A stretch of DNA of 59,722 nucleotides from Thermoplasmata archaeon (lineage in GTDB: Archaea; Thermoplasmatota; Thermoplasmata; Thermoplasmatales; Thermoplasmataceae): NCBI GenBank assembly GCA_021817455.1, contig JAKAUW010000062.1, positions 1-59,722 of the forward strand. The letters are read 5' to 3'. The notes under the pieces are model-generated. The model did no database searches. It saw nothing but the letters and a program-made list of their open reading frames with translations, and was not told the origin of the DNA. Positions 16,928 to 27,000 of the stretch are shown piece by piece; within the stretch, counting starts at the first letter, position 1; each line of letters begins with the position of its first letter. Position numbers and translations under genes: made by a program.

Positions 16928-18586
16928 TTATTTTGTGGCCCCATTGTGTTCCTGTCTGCGATGTTCGTCTATTATCTGCCTCTTAAGCACCTTCCCTGAC
17001 ATGCTCTTTGGCAACTCTCTCCGGAATTCTATCTTATGTGGTACCTTGTATTTTGAAAGAGATTTCCTGCATGCCTGCATAATTTTGTTGGAAAGACCGT
17101 CCCCCTCGCTTTCTGATGACACCACCGCGAGTATGTATTCATTTCCTGTATTCTCGGCTACGCCTACCACGGCAACTTCCTTGACTCCCTCAACCCCGCC
17201 TATGAGTTTCTCAATCTCATGGGAACTCACCATTATGCCATGTGATGTGATTGCTTCCCTCATTCTCCCCTCAATACGGTAGAGGCCATCCTCATCCATG
17301 CTAGCAATGTCACCGGAGTCAAAGAATCCGTCCAGGAAGTACTGGCTGTCCCCTGGCAACTCTGGGACAAGCAAAGTGAAAAGTCCGGGGCCCTTGAGGT
17401 ATAGCTCACCAATTGCAGCGGGAGATACCTCCTGGTGTGACTTTTCCTCCAGTATCCTTGCCTCCACCTTTGGAATGGGGATGCCGGGGCTTCCTGGTTT
17501 CTGTTTCGCCCTGTCGTTTGGCTGCATGTGAGTGACCCCAAGCATCTCTGGTATTCCGTAATACTCCAGGACCCTTGTTCCATATATCTTCTCTATTCCC
17601 TGCCGTATCTCCCCGTTAAGAAGATATGTTCCTGTTATGATCCCCTTGAGGCTCTTGATTGCCATGTTTGGGATTTTCTCACTAATAATCTCACTGAGAT
17701 CCCATGGGGAAGTGATCATGTATTCACAGTCGTAAAGGCTGCTGGTGAAGAAATTCATGTAATAATCTTCCCTTCTGACGGACGTTATGACTGTACCTCC
17801 CATTAGAATCGGGAGAGTAACTGAAAACTGGAAGGAAGCAGGCACCCAAGGAGGAAGAAAAGAAGCGATCTTGAACCGGCCTTTGGACTGTGGCAGGGAT
17901 TTGGAAATGGAAGATGCAGACTCCAGAAGATTGGAGGCTGTGAATAACATTGCCTGAACATCTCCGGACCTGGAGGCAGAGATCAGCCCAACGGAGATGT
18001 CCTTTTCGGTATCAACGAGGGTGCCCTCCCCCTTTGCCTCATATATCAAGTCTGTAAACCTGAATATCTTCAACTCCTTGGAAATTCCAGAGGCATGCTT
18101 TCCCAGGGTTTTCGCAGTGACTGCGACGGATTTTTCGAATGGGAGGAAGTCCTGCAACCTCACGAGGATAACGGATTCAATGTAATGGCCCTGGTCAATC
18201 ACCAGGTCCGTAGTGCTGAGGCATACCACCGATTTCAGCTTGAGCAGGCCCAATATGTTATGCAGTTCGTAGGTCTTGATATCGGGGTCAAGCGGGACTG
18301 CTACTGCACCTATTTTCTGCAGCGCAAGCAATGTAACAAAAAACTGCGGTGAAAGTGGCAGGCAGATGGCAACTGAATCTCCCTTGGAGATGTTAACCTT
18401 GGATTTCAGTGACTCTGCCATGGAATCAACCATTGAAAGCACTGAGTAATATGACACGTGCTTTCCATGAAAGATGATGAGCGGGTTGCTCCTGTTTTGT
18501 TCAACGTTCGCCCTGAATATCTCGTAAAGATTATTCCATAAATGACGCTCTTCACCCTCAGCGCCGAGCAGTTTAGAGGATTCCAT
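16928..18586 (-). CDS. AMP-dependent synthetase/ligase-like protein with a degraded ATP loop
   Basis: 552 aa with the acyl-CoA synthetase fold. Later motifs are good: EYYGIPEM (A5-like), YFLDGFFDSGDIA (A7), YRIEGRMREAITSHG (A8) and the final lysine in KSMSGKVLKRQI (A10). The hallmark A3 loop TSGTTGxPKG, expected near residue 205, is replaced by LISASRSGDVQAML, which has no TSGTTG and no lysine. Binding of the ATP phosphates should therefore be altered. It may be a non-catalytic relative, a ligase with unusual chemistry, or an enzyme relying on another loop. No fatty acid or polyketide genes surround it. Confidence 0.8.
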   Translation of the reverse strand: MESSKLLGAEGEERHLWNNLYEIFRANVEQNRSNPLIIFHGKHVSYYSVLSMVDSMAESLKSKVNISKGDSVAICLPLSPQFFVTLLALQKIGAVAVPLDPDIKTYELHNILGLLKLKSVVCLSTTDLVIDQGHYIESVILVRLQDFLPFEKSVAVTAKTLGKHASGISKELKIFRFTDLIYEAKGEGTLVDTEKDISVGLISASRSGDVQAMLFTASNLLESASSISKSLPQSKGRFKIASFLPPWVPASFQFSVTLPILMGGTVITSVRREDYYMNFFTSSLYDCEYMITSPWDLSEIISEKIPNMAIKSLKGIITGTYLLNGEIRQGIEKIYGTRVLEYYGIPEMLGVTHMQPNDRAKQKPGSPGIPIPKVEARILEEKSHQEVSPAAIGELYLKGPGLFTLLVPELPGDSQYFLDGFFDSGDIASMDEDGLYRIEGRMREAITSHGIMVSSHEIEKLIGGVEGVKEVAVVGVAENTGNEYILAVVSSESEGDGLSNKIMQACRKSLSKYKVPHKIEFRRELPKSMSGKVLKRQIIDEHRRQEHNGATK

Positions 18587-18658
18587 GAAGCCTCTCCTAA
18601 AAACTCCTCAACTGATTTAAATCTATTTGACTGTAATTTTTTCGTTGTGCCCGAAAAT

Positions 18659-20068
18659 TCATAAAACCATGGCAGTGCCTTCAGACATTTTCATAACATC
18701 AGGTATTGCACCAATCATGTCCTCTATTGTATACCAGTAGGATTTCTGCCTGAAGCACATATCGCCCACCCTCTTGTTTATGAATGAGGCGAGGCAAGCG
18801 GCGTTGAATGGATCTTCGACCCTTGTGCTAATTGCACTGGCAATTCCAGCAAGCAGATCTCCTGTTCCACCCATGGTCATCCTGGGGTTACCCCCTTCGG
18901 TGTACCGTGTCCTTTTTCCGTCAGTTACAACGTCTATGGCTCCCTTGAGTATCATGGTACACTTCAATTTCTTTGCAAATTCCACTGCATTCGCCTCATT
19001 GGGCTCTTTCCCTGTAATTCTCCGGAATTCTCCCCGGTGCGGAGTGAGAATCAATCCTGTTTCCGGGCAAGTTTTCCTTATCCTGGAAGCGAGTTCGAGA
19101 CCTTCCGCGTCAAGCACGGTTGTGCCTTTGAAATCCTTAATTGCCCTTACTGTTTCGTCCATGGGTTGGTTTTTCCCTAAGCCTGAACCAATGAGGATGG
19201 TGTCGCTCTTTCTGATTTCTTCAAGTATTTCCCTGTTTTCAGCATCCCTTACGATTATGTCAGGGCTATATGAGCTCAAAATGACCCGGTTCTCGTGCCT
19301 CGCATATATTCTCACAAGGTCAGACCCAGCCCTGATTGCACCCATGGAAGCTATTATGGCGGAGCCATGGAAGGCCCATCCGGAAACCATTGCGACGCTG
19401 CCGTTCATACCTTTGTGTGAGTCCTTTCCAGGAAGCCTGTAGTAGGCGAATTCTCCAGGCCCGTTATGCGTAAAGACCTTTTCAGGTATCCCTATACCTG
19501 CCTCCACAATCTTCCCGGAGTTTTGTTTAGTCATTCCCTGCTTGGCCTCGGTGAATGTCACTGTTATATTGGGCTTAACCCGTGTCCGTGAGCCAAGCCC
19601 TGAAGGTATGTCAACTGAAACCACTTTCTTTCCGGAAGAATTGATTGCCCTTATGAGGCCTGCATATGGTTCCCTGGGTTCGCCGACAATTCCTGATCCG
19701 AGAAGGGCGTCAACTATGATTTCAGCTGATGAGGCTGCCCCGCTTGCATCCGCGGGTGCTATTAATTTCCCTTTGTATTCCCTGGCGGCTTTCCTGGATT
19801 CTTCGGTTTTCATCCCTTCCCCTCCTGAGACTGCACATACAGTTACATCATTTGAGGTCGATAGAATGCGCGCGGCAACAAAGCCATCACCACCGTTGTT
19901 ACCTGAGCCGCAGACCACGAGGATCCTTTTGCCCTTCCCGTACAGGCTTTCCACAGTCTCCGCAACTCTGGAGCCTGCATTTGCCATGAGGCTGTAAAGG
20001 TCCCCGTAGAAGAACTCGTAATTCTTGTCAGCCCTCTTCACATCAAGGAAAGATAGAGACATGCCCAA
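18659..20068 (-). CDS. nnr: Bifunctional NAD(P)H-hydrate repair enzyme (epimerase + ADP/ATP-dependent dehydratase)
   Basis: 469 aa. Residues 1-210 are the YjeF N-terminal epimerase domain, with VVCGSGNNGGDGFVAARIL near residue 50. Residues 215-469 are a ribokinase-like NAD(P)HX dehydratase: SHKGMNGSVAMVSG opens it, VLDAEGL is in the middle, LTPHRGEFRRI follows, and the GGTGDLLAGI nucleotide loop is near residue 400. It repairs hydrated NADH and NADPH. Both domains appear complete. Confidence 0.93.
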   Translation of the reverse strand: MGMSLSFLDVKRADKNYEFFYGDLYSLMANAGSRVAETVESLYGKGKRILVVCGSGNNGGDGFVAARILSTSNDVTVCAVSGGEGMKTEESRKAAREYKGKLIAPADASGAASSAEIIVDALLGSGIVGEPREPYAGLIRAINSSGKKVVSVDIPSGLGSRTRVKPNITVTFTEAKQGMTKQNSGKIVEAGIGIPEKVFTHNGPGEFAYYRLPGKDSHKGMNGSVAMVSGWAFHGSAIIASMGAIRAGSDLVRIYARHENRVILSSYSPDIIVRDAENREILEEIRKSDTILIGSGLGKNQPMDETVRAIKDFKGTTVLDAEGLELASRIRKTCPETGLILTPHRGEFRRITGKEPNEANAVEFAKKLKCTMILKGAIDVVTDGKRTRYTEGGNPRMTMGGTGDLLAGIASAISTRVEDPFNAACLASFINKRVGDMCFRQKSYWYTIEDMIGAIPDVMKMSEGTAMVL

Positions 20069-20087
20069 TCTAGGATAACATGGCGGG

Positions 20088-20753
20088 CTATTTTATTAGC
20101 TTTCCAGTAGCGATTTTCCACATAAAGAGGTCAAGTATCCCTGGTTGAAGCCCCATATCGTCTGCCATCTGTAGAATAACCTGCTCTGTAGCCAGATAAT
20201 TCTTCCTTGAAGCAACCTTGATATTAAGATCCGGCTTCTGGGAAAGAAGCATCCTCAAAATATGTTTATCAAGGATGGCGAAGCTGAACACACCCACATT
20301 CCTCAGGAAATGGGAAGCTTCCTTGTAACCGATACCCTTGATGTTTTCTATGAGGTATTCCCTGCTGCTGAATGGATCATCCGAATTTATGAGTGCAGGA
20401 AGTTCGTCAATTATCCACCTCGATTGCACTATAAACTCGCTTCTCAGGTTGTAGAACCTGTACTTTGCGTTCCTGAGGGCATTTCTCAGTTCAGCCTGGT
20501 CCAGATTTATGAAACCATCAGTTCCAATGGCCTGTTGGGTCCTCACACCCATCTCCGCAGAAGTGTTTGCTGTGAGGAGGCAGAAGCACAGTTCTCCGAA
20601 AATACTCTCCTTGGTTGCAGACTTGAAGGCCATGAATTCATCTGCCCTCCTGTTAACGTCCTGTGCAAAAGGAGAGGAAACCAGCTGTCTGACCCTTTCA
20701 AGAATTGACTCCTGCTGCTTATTGGTTTCATTTACCGGTGAGAGGGACTCCAT
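20088..20753 (-). CDS. ogg: N-glycosylase/DNA lyase (Ogg2-type 8-oxoguanine glycosylase)
   Basis: 221 aa, the size of archaeal Ogg2. Helix-hairpin-helix NIKGIGYKEASHFLRNVG near residues 138-155 carries the catalytic lysine, and FAILDKHILRML supplies the catalytic aspartate of the HhH-GPD fold. It excises 8-oxoguanine and nicks the abasic site. Its start faces the nickel permease gene across 61 nt. An oxidised-base repair gene next to a superoxide dismutase module may be chance. Confidence 0.9.
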   Translation of the reverse strand: MESLSPVNETNKQQESILERVRQLVSSPFAQDVNRRADEFMAFKSATKESIFGELCFCLLTANTSAEMGVRTQQAIGTDGFINLDQAELRNALRNAKYRFYNLRSEFIVQSRWIIDELPALINSDDPFSSREYLIENIKGIGYKEASHFLRNVGVFSFAILDKHILRMLLSQKPDLNIKVASRKNYLATEQVILQMADDMGLQPGILDLFMWKIATGKLIK

Positions 20754-20814
20754 TCATCAGATTATATTGATTGCGATTAAAACGTTTCTTTGCAAAAGTT
20801 CACATCCTATTAAT

Positions 20815-21939
20815 ATGGAAGGAAAATACTCATGGAGCAGGAAATTCACAATGTCTGGTATTCCGGAAACCAAGGCTCGCGAACATCACCACGATGAAAC
20901 TGGGCCAGGTTCTGGCAGGGCTCTCTTGCTTTATGTTCCCATAGCTCTTGCAACAGCATCTGGTATTGCTGCATCCATATTAATAGGCAGAACTTCGGTG
21001 ATTCTTGCAGGGCTCGCCATAGTTGCATATGTCCTTGGCCTGAGGCACGGGGTCGACGCAGACCATATTGCAGCAATAGACAATACTGTCAGGAAGCTTA
21101 TGCAGGAGGGAAAAAATACTGTGTCTGTTGGAACATGGTTTTCCCTCGGGCATTCGACTGTGGTTGTTACCCTCATAGTGGCACTGATTTTCTTCACAAG
21201 GACAGTAGCCGGTGGAATACCAGCCCTGCAGGCAAATGGGGCCATAATTGGTACGGCAGTATCAGGAGCCTTTCTCTGGATTATCGGGCTGATGAATGTG
21301 GTCATAGCTCTTGGAATCTATAGAATTTACAGAAACCTCCGCGAAGGAAACGGGGAAACACTGGACATTGAAGATTTGCTTTCAAGAAGGGGCTTATTAA
21401 ACAGGTACTTCCATCCCCTGTTCCGGGTTGTGAACAAGCCATGGCAGATTTACCCCATCGGGGTGCTTTTTGGTCTGGGTTTTGACACAGCCAGCGAGGT
21501 CGCCCTCATTGCCATCAGTGTTGGTGCGGATGTGTCAGGAGCTGTTCCCCTCTGGATGATACTTGTGCTGCCATTCATGTTCACCTGCGGCATGGTTCTT
21601 GTGGACACCACTGATGGAATTGCCATGAGAAAGGCATATGGTTGGGCATTTCAACGGCCAATCAGGAAAATATACTACAACCTTACATTGACAGTGATAT
21701 CGGTCATGGTCGCCCTTGCAATTGGTTCAGTGGAGGTACTTCAGGTGTTCTCAATGGAACTCAGGCCTTCTGGTGCATTCTGGACCTGGGTTCTTGGTCT
21801 GAACTTTTCTGAGATAGGTTATTTTATAGTGGCCATTTTTACCCTGACATGGCTGTTCTCCATGGCATATTACAAATACATGAAAATTGAAGAAATTTTT
21901 CCAGAACCAGGAGAAAATGAGGATTCCCCTCTCGATTAG
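20815..21939 (+). CDS. Nickel/cobalt permease, NiCoT (HoxN/NixA) family
   Basis: 374 aa with about eight transmembrane segments. The NiCoT signature RHGVDADHIAAIDNTVRKL is at residues 77-95, the metal-selective motif in helix II. FSLGHSTVV and LGFDTASEVALIAIS are the second and third conserved blocks. A longer open frame starts at 20509 but runs back over the ogg gene. ATG 20815 (INM-EGKYSW) and ATG 20851 (MSGIPETK) are both possible; I give the first. The His-rich N-terminus (EHHHDE) may gather metal. It converges on the NiSOD maturation protease with 33 nt between stops, so nickel for the dismutase is the likely cargo. Confidence 0.9.
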   Translation: MEGKYSWSRKFTMSGIPETKAREHHHDETGPGSGRALLLYVPIALATASGIAASILIGRTSVILAGLAIVAYVLGLRHGVDADHIAAIDNTVRKLMQEGKNTVSVGTWFSLGHSTVVVTLIVALIFFTRTVAGGIPALQANGAIIGTAVSGAFLWIIGLMNVVIALGIYRIYRNLREGNGETLDIEDLLSRRGLLNRYFHPLFRVVNKPWQIYPIGVLFGLGFDTASEVALIAISVGADVSGAVPLWMILVLPFMFTCGMVLVDTTDGIAMRKAYGWAFQRPIRKIYYNLTLTVISVMVALAIGSVEVLQVFSMELRPSGAFWTWVLGLNFSEIGYFIVAIFTLTWLFSMAYYKYMKIEEIFPEPGENEDSPLD

Positions 21940-21972
21940 AGGAATCATTCCTGCGATGAAAGACCATTTTGC

Positions 21973-22290
21973 TCATTCTGGGTGTTTCCCTCGTGCAATG
22001 AAAATAACCTTACCTATTATTGATTTTCTGGATATGGCCCCGAATGTGTTGCTATCAGTGCTCCTCATCCTGTTGTCCCCTTCCATAAAAAATTTGGTGC
22101 CGTCATCTGATTTTTCAAGGCTGCGAACGCGTTTTATGAGAACCATGCCATCAACGGGGCTGCGGAAAACGAGGACATCCCCTGCGCCGATACTGAAAAA
22201 AAATTTGGTTGAAACAGCATAGTCCCCATCCTTAGCATAGGGTACCATGCTGTTTCCGCTGATCTTTACGACTTTAATGGGGGTCCACAA
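21973..22290 (-). CDS. sodX: Nickel superoxide dismutase maturation protease (SodX-like, S26 family)
   Basis: 105 aa soluble S26 peptidase. The serine nucleophile is in ISGNSMVPYA, the general-base lysine in LIKRVRSLE, and the signal-peptidase box GDNRMRSTDSNTFG is present. It has no membrane helix, unlike a true signal peptidase, and no HTH, unlike LexA. That is the picture of SodX, which removes the leader of NiSOD. It starts at a TTG one nucleotide after the sodN stop, so coupled translation with its substrate is likely. This pairing is the strongest evidence for the name. Confidence 0.85.
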   Translation of the reverse strand: MWTPIKVVKISGNSMVPYAKDGDYAVSTKFFFSIGAGDVLVFRSPVDGMVLIKRVRSLEKSDDGTKFFMEGDNRMRSTDSNTFGAISRKSIIGKVIFIARGKHPE

Positions 22291-22291
22291 T

Positions 22292-22810
22292 TCAAAGCTG
22301 CGGGTAAACTACTTCTTCGTGTGGATCGTAAGGTGCTTTCGCCCTCTTTGTCTTGACGCCCTTTATTTCCCAGAATATCTCTGAGAATTTGTTTACTTCA
22401 TTAAGGAGCTTCATAGCAGCATCCCTGTCTGGTTCCTGCTTTGATTTTCCGCCGAACTTCATGATGTTGAACACTATCTCATGCAGGTCAGGGTGAGCTT
22501 TTACATGCTCAGGCTTGATGAAATCTCCCCAGATGATCCTTATCTCGTGCTTGCAAAGCTCAGCGTGTTTTTCCTTGACTTCCACTGCCCTGGCCATGTC
22601 ATGCACGTAATCCAGAAGTTCGTTGGGGTTCTCCGGCTTCGGCTTGGGGATAGCGTTCATGAGGTCTACCATTCTTACCACAGTCAATGCAGAAAGCTGG
22701 GCCAGATGTGGATCATATATTCCGCACGGGTAATCGCAGTGCGCGTATGCTGTATCATACTTGTCTTCCATTGCTCCAAGGAGTTTTGCTAAAGTGTTGT
22801 TTTCTTTCAC
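22292..22810 (-). CDS. sodN: Nickel-containing superoxide dismutase
   Basis: 172 aa precursor. A 23-residue leader ending in Ala is followed by HCDYPCGIYDP (from residue 24). This is the nickel hook: after cleavage His1, Cys2 and Cys6 plus the backbone bind nickel. Bacterial SodN has the same HCDxPCGxY. The rest, about 149 residues, is helical like the NiSOD four-helix bundle, with SALTVVRMVDLM and DFIKPEHVK. The start is a GTG with AGGTGA directly upstream. The sodX protease follows at once and a nickel permease faces the pair. Such an enzyme converts superoxide to oxygen and peroxide. Confidence 0.93.
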   Translation of the reverse strand: MKENNTLAKLLGAMEDKYDTAYAHCDYPCGIYDPHLAQLSALTVVRMVDLMNAIPKPKPENPNELLDYVHDMARAVEVKEKHAELCKHEIRIIWGDFIKPEHVKAHPDLHEIVFNIMKFGGKSKQEPDRDAAMKLLNEVNKFSEIFWEIKGVKTKRAKAPYDPHEEVVYPQL

Positions 22811-22930
22811 GATTTCACCTAAATTATAATGATTTCACACATTAAAAAATTTGCTAGGAAAAAGGGATTCAAGTAAATGCAATGAAATTGGTTGGCCTGA
22901 TGGAACATTCTGAAACTGAAGCCACTAACT

Positions 22931-23146
22931 CTAATGTATCTGAGCAGAATCAAATGAATCCAGGGCAATGTTTCTTTTCAAGCCTTCCTTGATTCTACCG
23001 GTGCTGAACCTTATCCTTGAGATCCAGTCCTCTAGCGTTTCGTCGTCCAGAGTGCGGGTTCGGACGATCTCCCTTGAACAGCTGGAGCAATACATCCCGC
23101 CATATATCAGGGTTCCACAGATTATGCAGTGATGTTTGGCAGCCAT
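22931..23146 (-). CDS. Small zinc-finger protein
   Basis: 71 aa. Two cysteine pairs, CIIC near residue 7 and CSSC near residue 20, make a compact zinc knuckle. It is followed by a basic helical part with many arginines (REIVRTRTLDDETLEDWISR). This could bind nucleic acid or a protein partner. I do not recognise a family. It is separated from sodN by 120 nt and is probably expressed alone. The cysteine spacing supports a real gene. Confidence 0.6.
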   Translation of the reverse strand: MAAKHHCIICGTLIYGGMYCSSCSREIVRTRTLDDETLEDWISRIRFSTGRIKEGLKRNIALDSFDSAQIH

Positions 23147-23248
23147 GCAACTTGAGAGGTCTGGTTCCTTAAAACATTTTTCTGAACTGTACTAATTGTA
23201 CAATAAGCTTTAAAAACAGTATTATTCGTGTTTTTATAGGGGGTTATT

Positions 23249-23275
23249 AAAAGGCTCACCATGCCCTTTTTTAAT
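23249..23275. terminator. Weak stem with T-run after the GPN gene
   Basis: AAAAGG and CCTTTT flank a 10-nt loop and run into T-rich sequence. It lies just after the 3' end of the GPN gene (minus strand) and could stop transcription. The AT-rich stem makes this weak. Confidence 0.3.
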
Positions 23276-23293
23276 CCACACTAAATAAATTAT

Positions 23294-24073
23294 TCAGTCG
23301 TCGCGGTACATGGTATCGGCATCAGAACCACCCATGAAGAAGAGCGACATTTCCGAGTAAATATCCTCAAATCCTGCAAAATCTTTGGAGGAAACTGATA
23401 AAATCTTGCTGATCATCCTGCTCTCCTGAAAGGCGTTTAGCACCGATGAGAAGTAATCCTTGACCATCTCTTGCTTCTCGTCCATGAAGGCATCATACAG
23501 CTGGCCCGGAGATTCCTCCCAGCTCTTTATGTTCTTCAGGTCTTCGTCCGTGATGAGATCCGTTTTGTTAAGAACGAAGAGCATGGGTTTGAAGAACCTG
23601 GACATAACTGAACCGTAGAGCATCTTCTGCGATATGAACCCTGAGGGGGATGATGAAAGGACTGCGTCAGTTACAAAAGCCACCATGGCCTTGCCTTGTG
23701 AAAGTTTGTCCACAAGTAGGGGGCTTCCCGGCCTGAAGCTGAAGAGCTCAATTTGCCCTGGAGTGTCGAATATGACATAGTAGTCATCAAATTCCTTCAG
23801 GGCATTTTCTATGAATTCTGTGTTCTCCAGTATTAGATCAGCCCCCACTATCTGGGCACCATTGGGCCCGAGGTTGAATTCAGACATGATCTGGCTCAGT
23901 GAGATTACCTCCCTGATGTCTATATCTGGTTCATATGGCGTAAATTCAGAGCCGGGGTCAAGGTTGACGATTGCGGCATTGTAGTCATTGGAAACAAGCC
24001 AATCCTTTAGCGCTCCGCAGAATGTAGATTTGCCTGTGCCCGCAGGGCCGGTTACAAAAAGGCTTCCTATCAA
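23294..24073 (-). CDS. GPN-loop GTPase
   Basis: 259 aa. Walker A GPAGTGKST at residues 9-17, the GPN insertion LGPNGAQIV near residue 72, DTPGQIELF (G3) in the middle and NKTD (G4) near residue 166. Eukaryotic GPN1-3 act in RNA polymerase assembly; the archaeal enzyme's exact task is not fixed. It overlaps the end of polC by 4 nt and ends the four-gene pyrG operon. Confidence 0.92.
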   Translation of the reverse strand: MIGSLFVTGPAGTGKSTFCGALKDWLVSNDYNAAIVNLDPGSEFTPYEPDIDIREVISLSQIMSEFNLGPNGAQIVGADLILENTEFIENALKEFDDYYVIFDTPGQIELFSFRPGSPLLVDKLSQGKAMVAFVTDAVLSSSPSGFISQKMLYGSVMSRFFKPMLFVLNKTDLITDEDLKNIKSWEESPGQLYDAFMDEKQEMVKDYFSSVLNAFQESRMISKILSVSSKDFAGFEDIYSEMSLFFMGGSDADTMYRDD

Positions 24074-27000
24074 ATTTCTTCCTCCATGAATCTTGCCAGT
24101 GAGTTGTCAGGCTTATCCTCTTCAAGGTTAAAAGTACCCCGTATAGTTCTCACAAGGTTGTCAATCCTTATGTCAAGTGACCATGGGAGGTCGAAATCTT
24201 CTGAAATCTTGATGGTCTCAGCCATGTACTTTATGATGCTGCCCTTGTGGATCGTCAGGGATATGCTGTGGTTCCCGCACCTGTGGCATTTCCCGGAAAG
24301 CGGTACCCTTCTGTATTTTGTGTTGCACTTTGTGCACCTGAATTCCTGGGAGAAGAAACTCCTGAAGTTGCCGTACATATCCGGAAGGAAATGAGAATTC
24401 AGGACCCTTGTGGCAACATCATCCTCATCCACTGCGCGGATCCTCCTTGCAAGCGATAGCTGTCTTTCGATCTTCTCCTCCATGGAATCTATTGATTTGT
24501 AGGAGCATACCCTGACGCCACTGCTTATGTCCTTTGTCTCTGTGCTGTATCCCGAATTCAGGATAGTGCCTGTCTTCTTCAGCCTGACGCCCATGGTCAT
24601 CATCATTTCCTCAACCTCAGACGGAGATTTGCCCTGGTTGGCTGCTTCATAGAATTCCAGAGGATATTCAGAAAGTGTGTCCACGTTCATTGCCTCCTTG
24701 TCTACCTCATCAGGGTTAAGCTGAACCGTAAGAACCAGGGGGGCATCCATAAGGCCTCCTCTTGTGGATGGAAGGTATTCCTTAGAGAAATTTATAAGCC
24801 CGTCAAGCAGTAGCATGATGGAATCTTCATCGCCGTCGCAGTTTCTCCTCTTTGCGGCATGGAAAAACGGGTGCGCATAACAGCCGCTTACATCTGCAAA
24901 CCCGATTATCCTTCCAAGTATTCCGCCGGAGGTGTGCGGGGCAAGCCCAATAACAAGCTGCCCGATGATATCCTCCCTTTCCCTGCACATGTAGAAGGGG
25001 GGGTGATTGTAATACCTCACAAGCAGATCATCAATGAACTGAGAGACCCTGATGATGTAATCGGCGGATTCATAGGGAATTATGATATCCTGCGGGAAAA
25101 TTTCGTTATAGTCCTGGTCAGGGTAACCGAGCTGAACAAGCTTTTCCCTGCTTATGCCGATCTCCTGTGCCCTGAAGTGCGTGATGGGTATATCAGACAT
25201 ATCATACCTGCATGTCCCATCCTTGTTTGTGGATACATCGTGCAGTGCCCTGAGGTAGCCTTTTTCCAGCGGTTCACTTACCTTGTCCTTTGACATGAGC
25301 TTCTTTACCCCTTTTACCTCAAGCTTGTCAGGAATGTCTATTGCAAGCCTATTGAGGGCATTGCTGATGAGCTGGTTTATGTCCACCGTTATCTTCTTGG
25401 TCTTTCCTATGGGATTAGTCCTTGATCCGCACTCAGGGCAGATGGGATGCGGAGTCTCAAATGAGCAGGCAGTGCAGGACCTTACGCTAGTTTCTATCTC
25501 CACACCGCCGCCCTGCGAGTTCTTGCCGGCATTCTTCAGGGAACGCCTTGCATCTCCGTAATTTTCAACTGGGAAAAGGACATGAACCTTGGGCTTCATC
25601 TTCCTGTCACCAGCTTTCTCCGGCCTTCCGAGCCTTCCGCCGACCCTAGTTGGGGATCTGGGCTTGATCTGGAATCCTGCCAGTTTGTTCACAAGCTCAA
25701 TTGAATCCTGGACCTGAGGAATTTCCTTAGTTGAGGAAATAACACCGTCTGAAAGGTCCAGTCCAAGTGATGAGATGAGCGGATAGAATTCCTTGAGTTC
25801 CAGCCCTCTGGATGTCTTTTCAAATGGAACTCCAAGCTCTATGAGTGTGCGACTGGCATCAAAGCCGGATATGAAAAGTGTTTCGCCCGAAACAGTTGAA
25901 TCTGACAATTTCTTACGAAGGGCCAGGGTTTGTTCAACCTTGAGGTCATGCCAGAAATAATCGTACCTTGGGTACAAGGGTATATTTAGGTCCCTTGAGA
26001 CCTGGACTGCCTCAAACTGGTTAAGAGTCCTTGAAAGGAGTTCCTTTCTCTTCGCCTCATCCTTTATGTAAAGCTTCCACCAGTCATTGTTGAAGGAGCC
26101 TGGCACAAGTTTGTAGTTGTTTTCAAGGAAGTCACCGTATGCAATGAGTATTTCCCCCAGGTCTGTTATCTGTTCAATCTGGTCAAGCAGTTCGCCTGCT
26201 TCCTTTGCAGATTCCACCCTCACATGGTTCCCATTCTTCAGAAGGACCATGGGGCCGTCTATTGCCTCGCTTGGGGTTATTGCAGCAGCCTTTCCAGGCA
26301 GCTCAACTTTCACCTGTGACCCAGTGGCGATGAACCTGTCAAGGGCGACCATTGTCGATGGATTGATGGAGGCTGCGGCAAGCCCTGATACCCTAGATCT
26401 GCCATATCTGAGCCTGAAACCGCCTGGTCTGTTGGGATGGCCGAAAACAGGCCTCCCTGCAACGATATCCTTAAGGAACTTGTCTGAGTTCTTTGGTTTG
26501 GCCTCTTCCTGGCCTGCAGGGACAGACGATTCCTTCTTTCCAAGGAAGTTCCATTCCGAAAGCCCAAGTTTTTCAGTGTGCTTAAGCACTTTCTTCGATT
26601 TCTGTATGAGCCCCTCACAGAGCACCAGGCACATTCCTCCCCTGATCCTGTTTGTCCTGACACGCTCCATGTCCCGGTGTCCCGAGACCTCTTCCTCTTC
26701 ACTCCCTTCACCATCTATGCAAACCGGTGAATTGAGGATGACCTGCCTTACCTCTTCAGGAGAGGGCAGATACTGGAGGTGCTTTACCCTGTTGTATGCC
26801 TGCACCTCTTCTATATAACGTTCCACCTCGTCGTCAGTGGGCTTGAATGACCCGATGCCCAGATCCCTTCTTACAACATCTGCAATGAGGACACTTAAGG
26901 CCTGTGCTGTTCCTCCGGCCCCCCTTATGGGCCCGGAATAAACCACTGAAACATAATCTGACCCATCGCTGTTGTGGTCAATGGATACATCGGCTATACC

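Noticed and set aside
20509-20814. N-terminal extension of the nickel permease frame
   Set aside because: It runs antisense through the ogg gene, has no membrane or NiCoT sequence, and the permease core starts after 20815.
21973-22290. SodX read as a LexA/CI-type repressor
   Set aside because: No HTH domain, and the pairing with sodN and the GDNxxxSxDS box point to a maturation protease.
22861-22930. Possible C/D sRNA (CTGATGG ... CTGA) upstream of sodN
   Set aside because: No usable box C and guide spacing; only isolated CTGA words.
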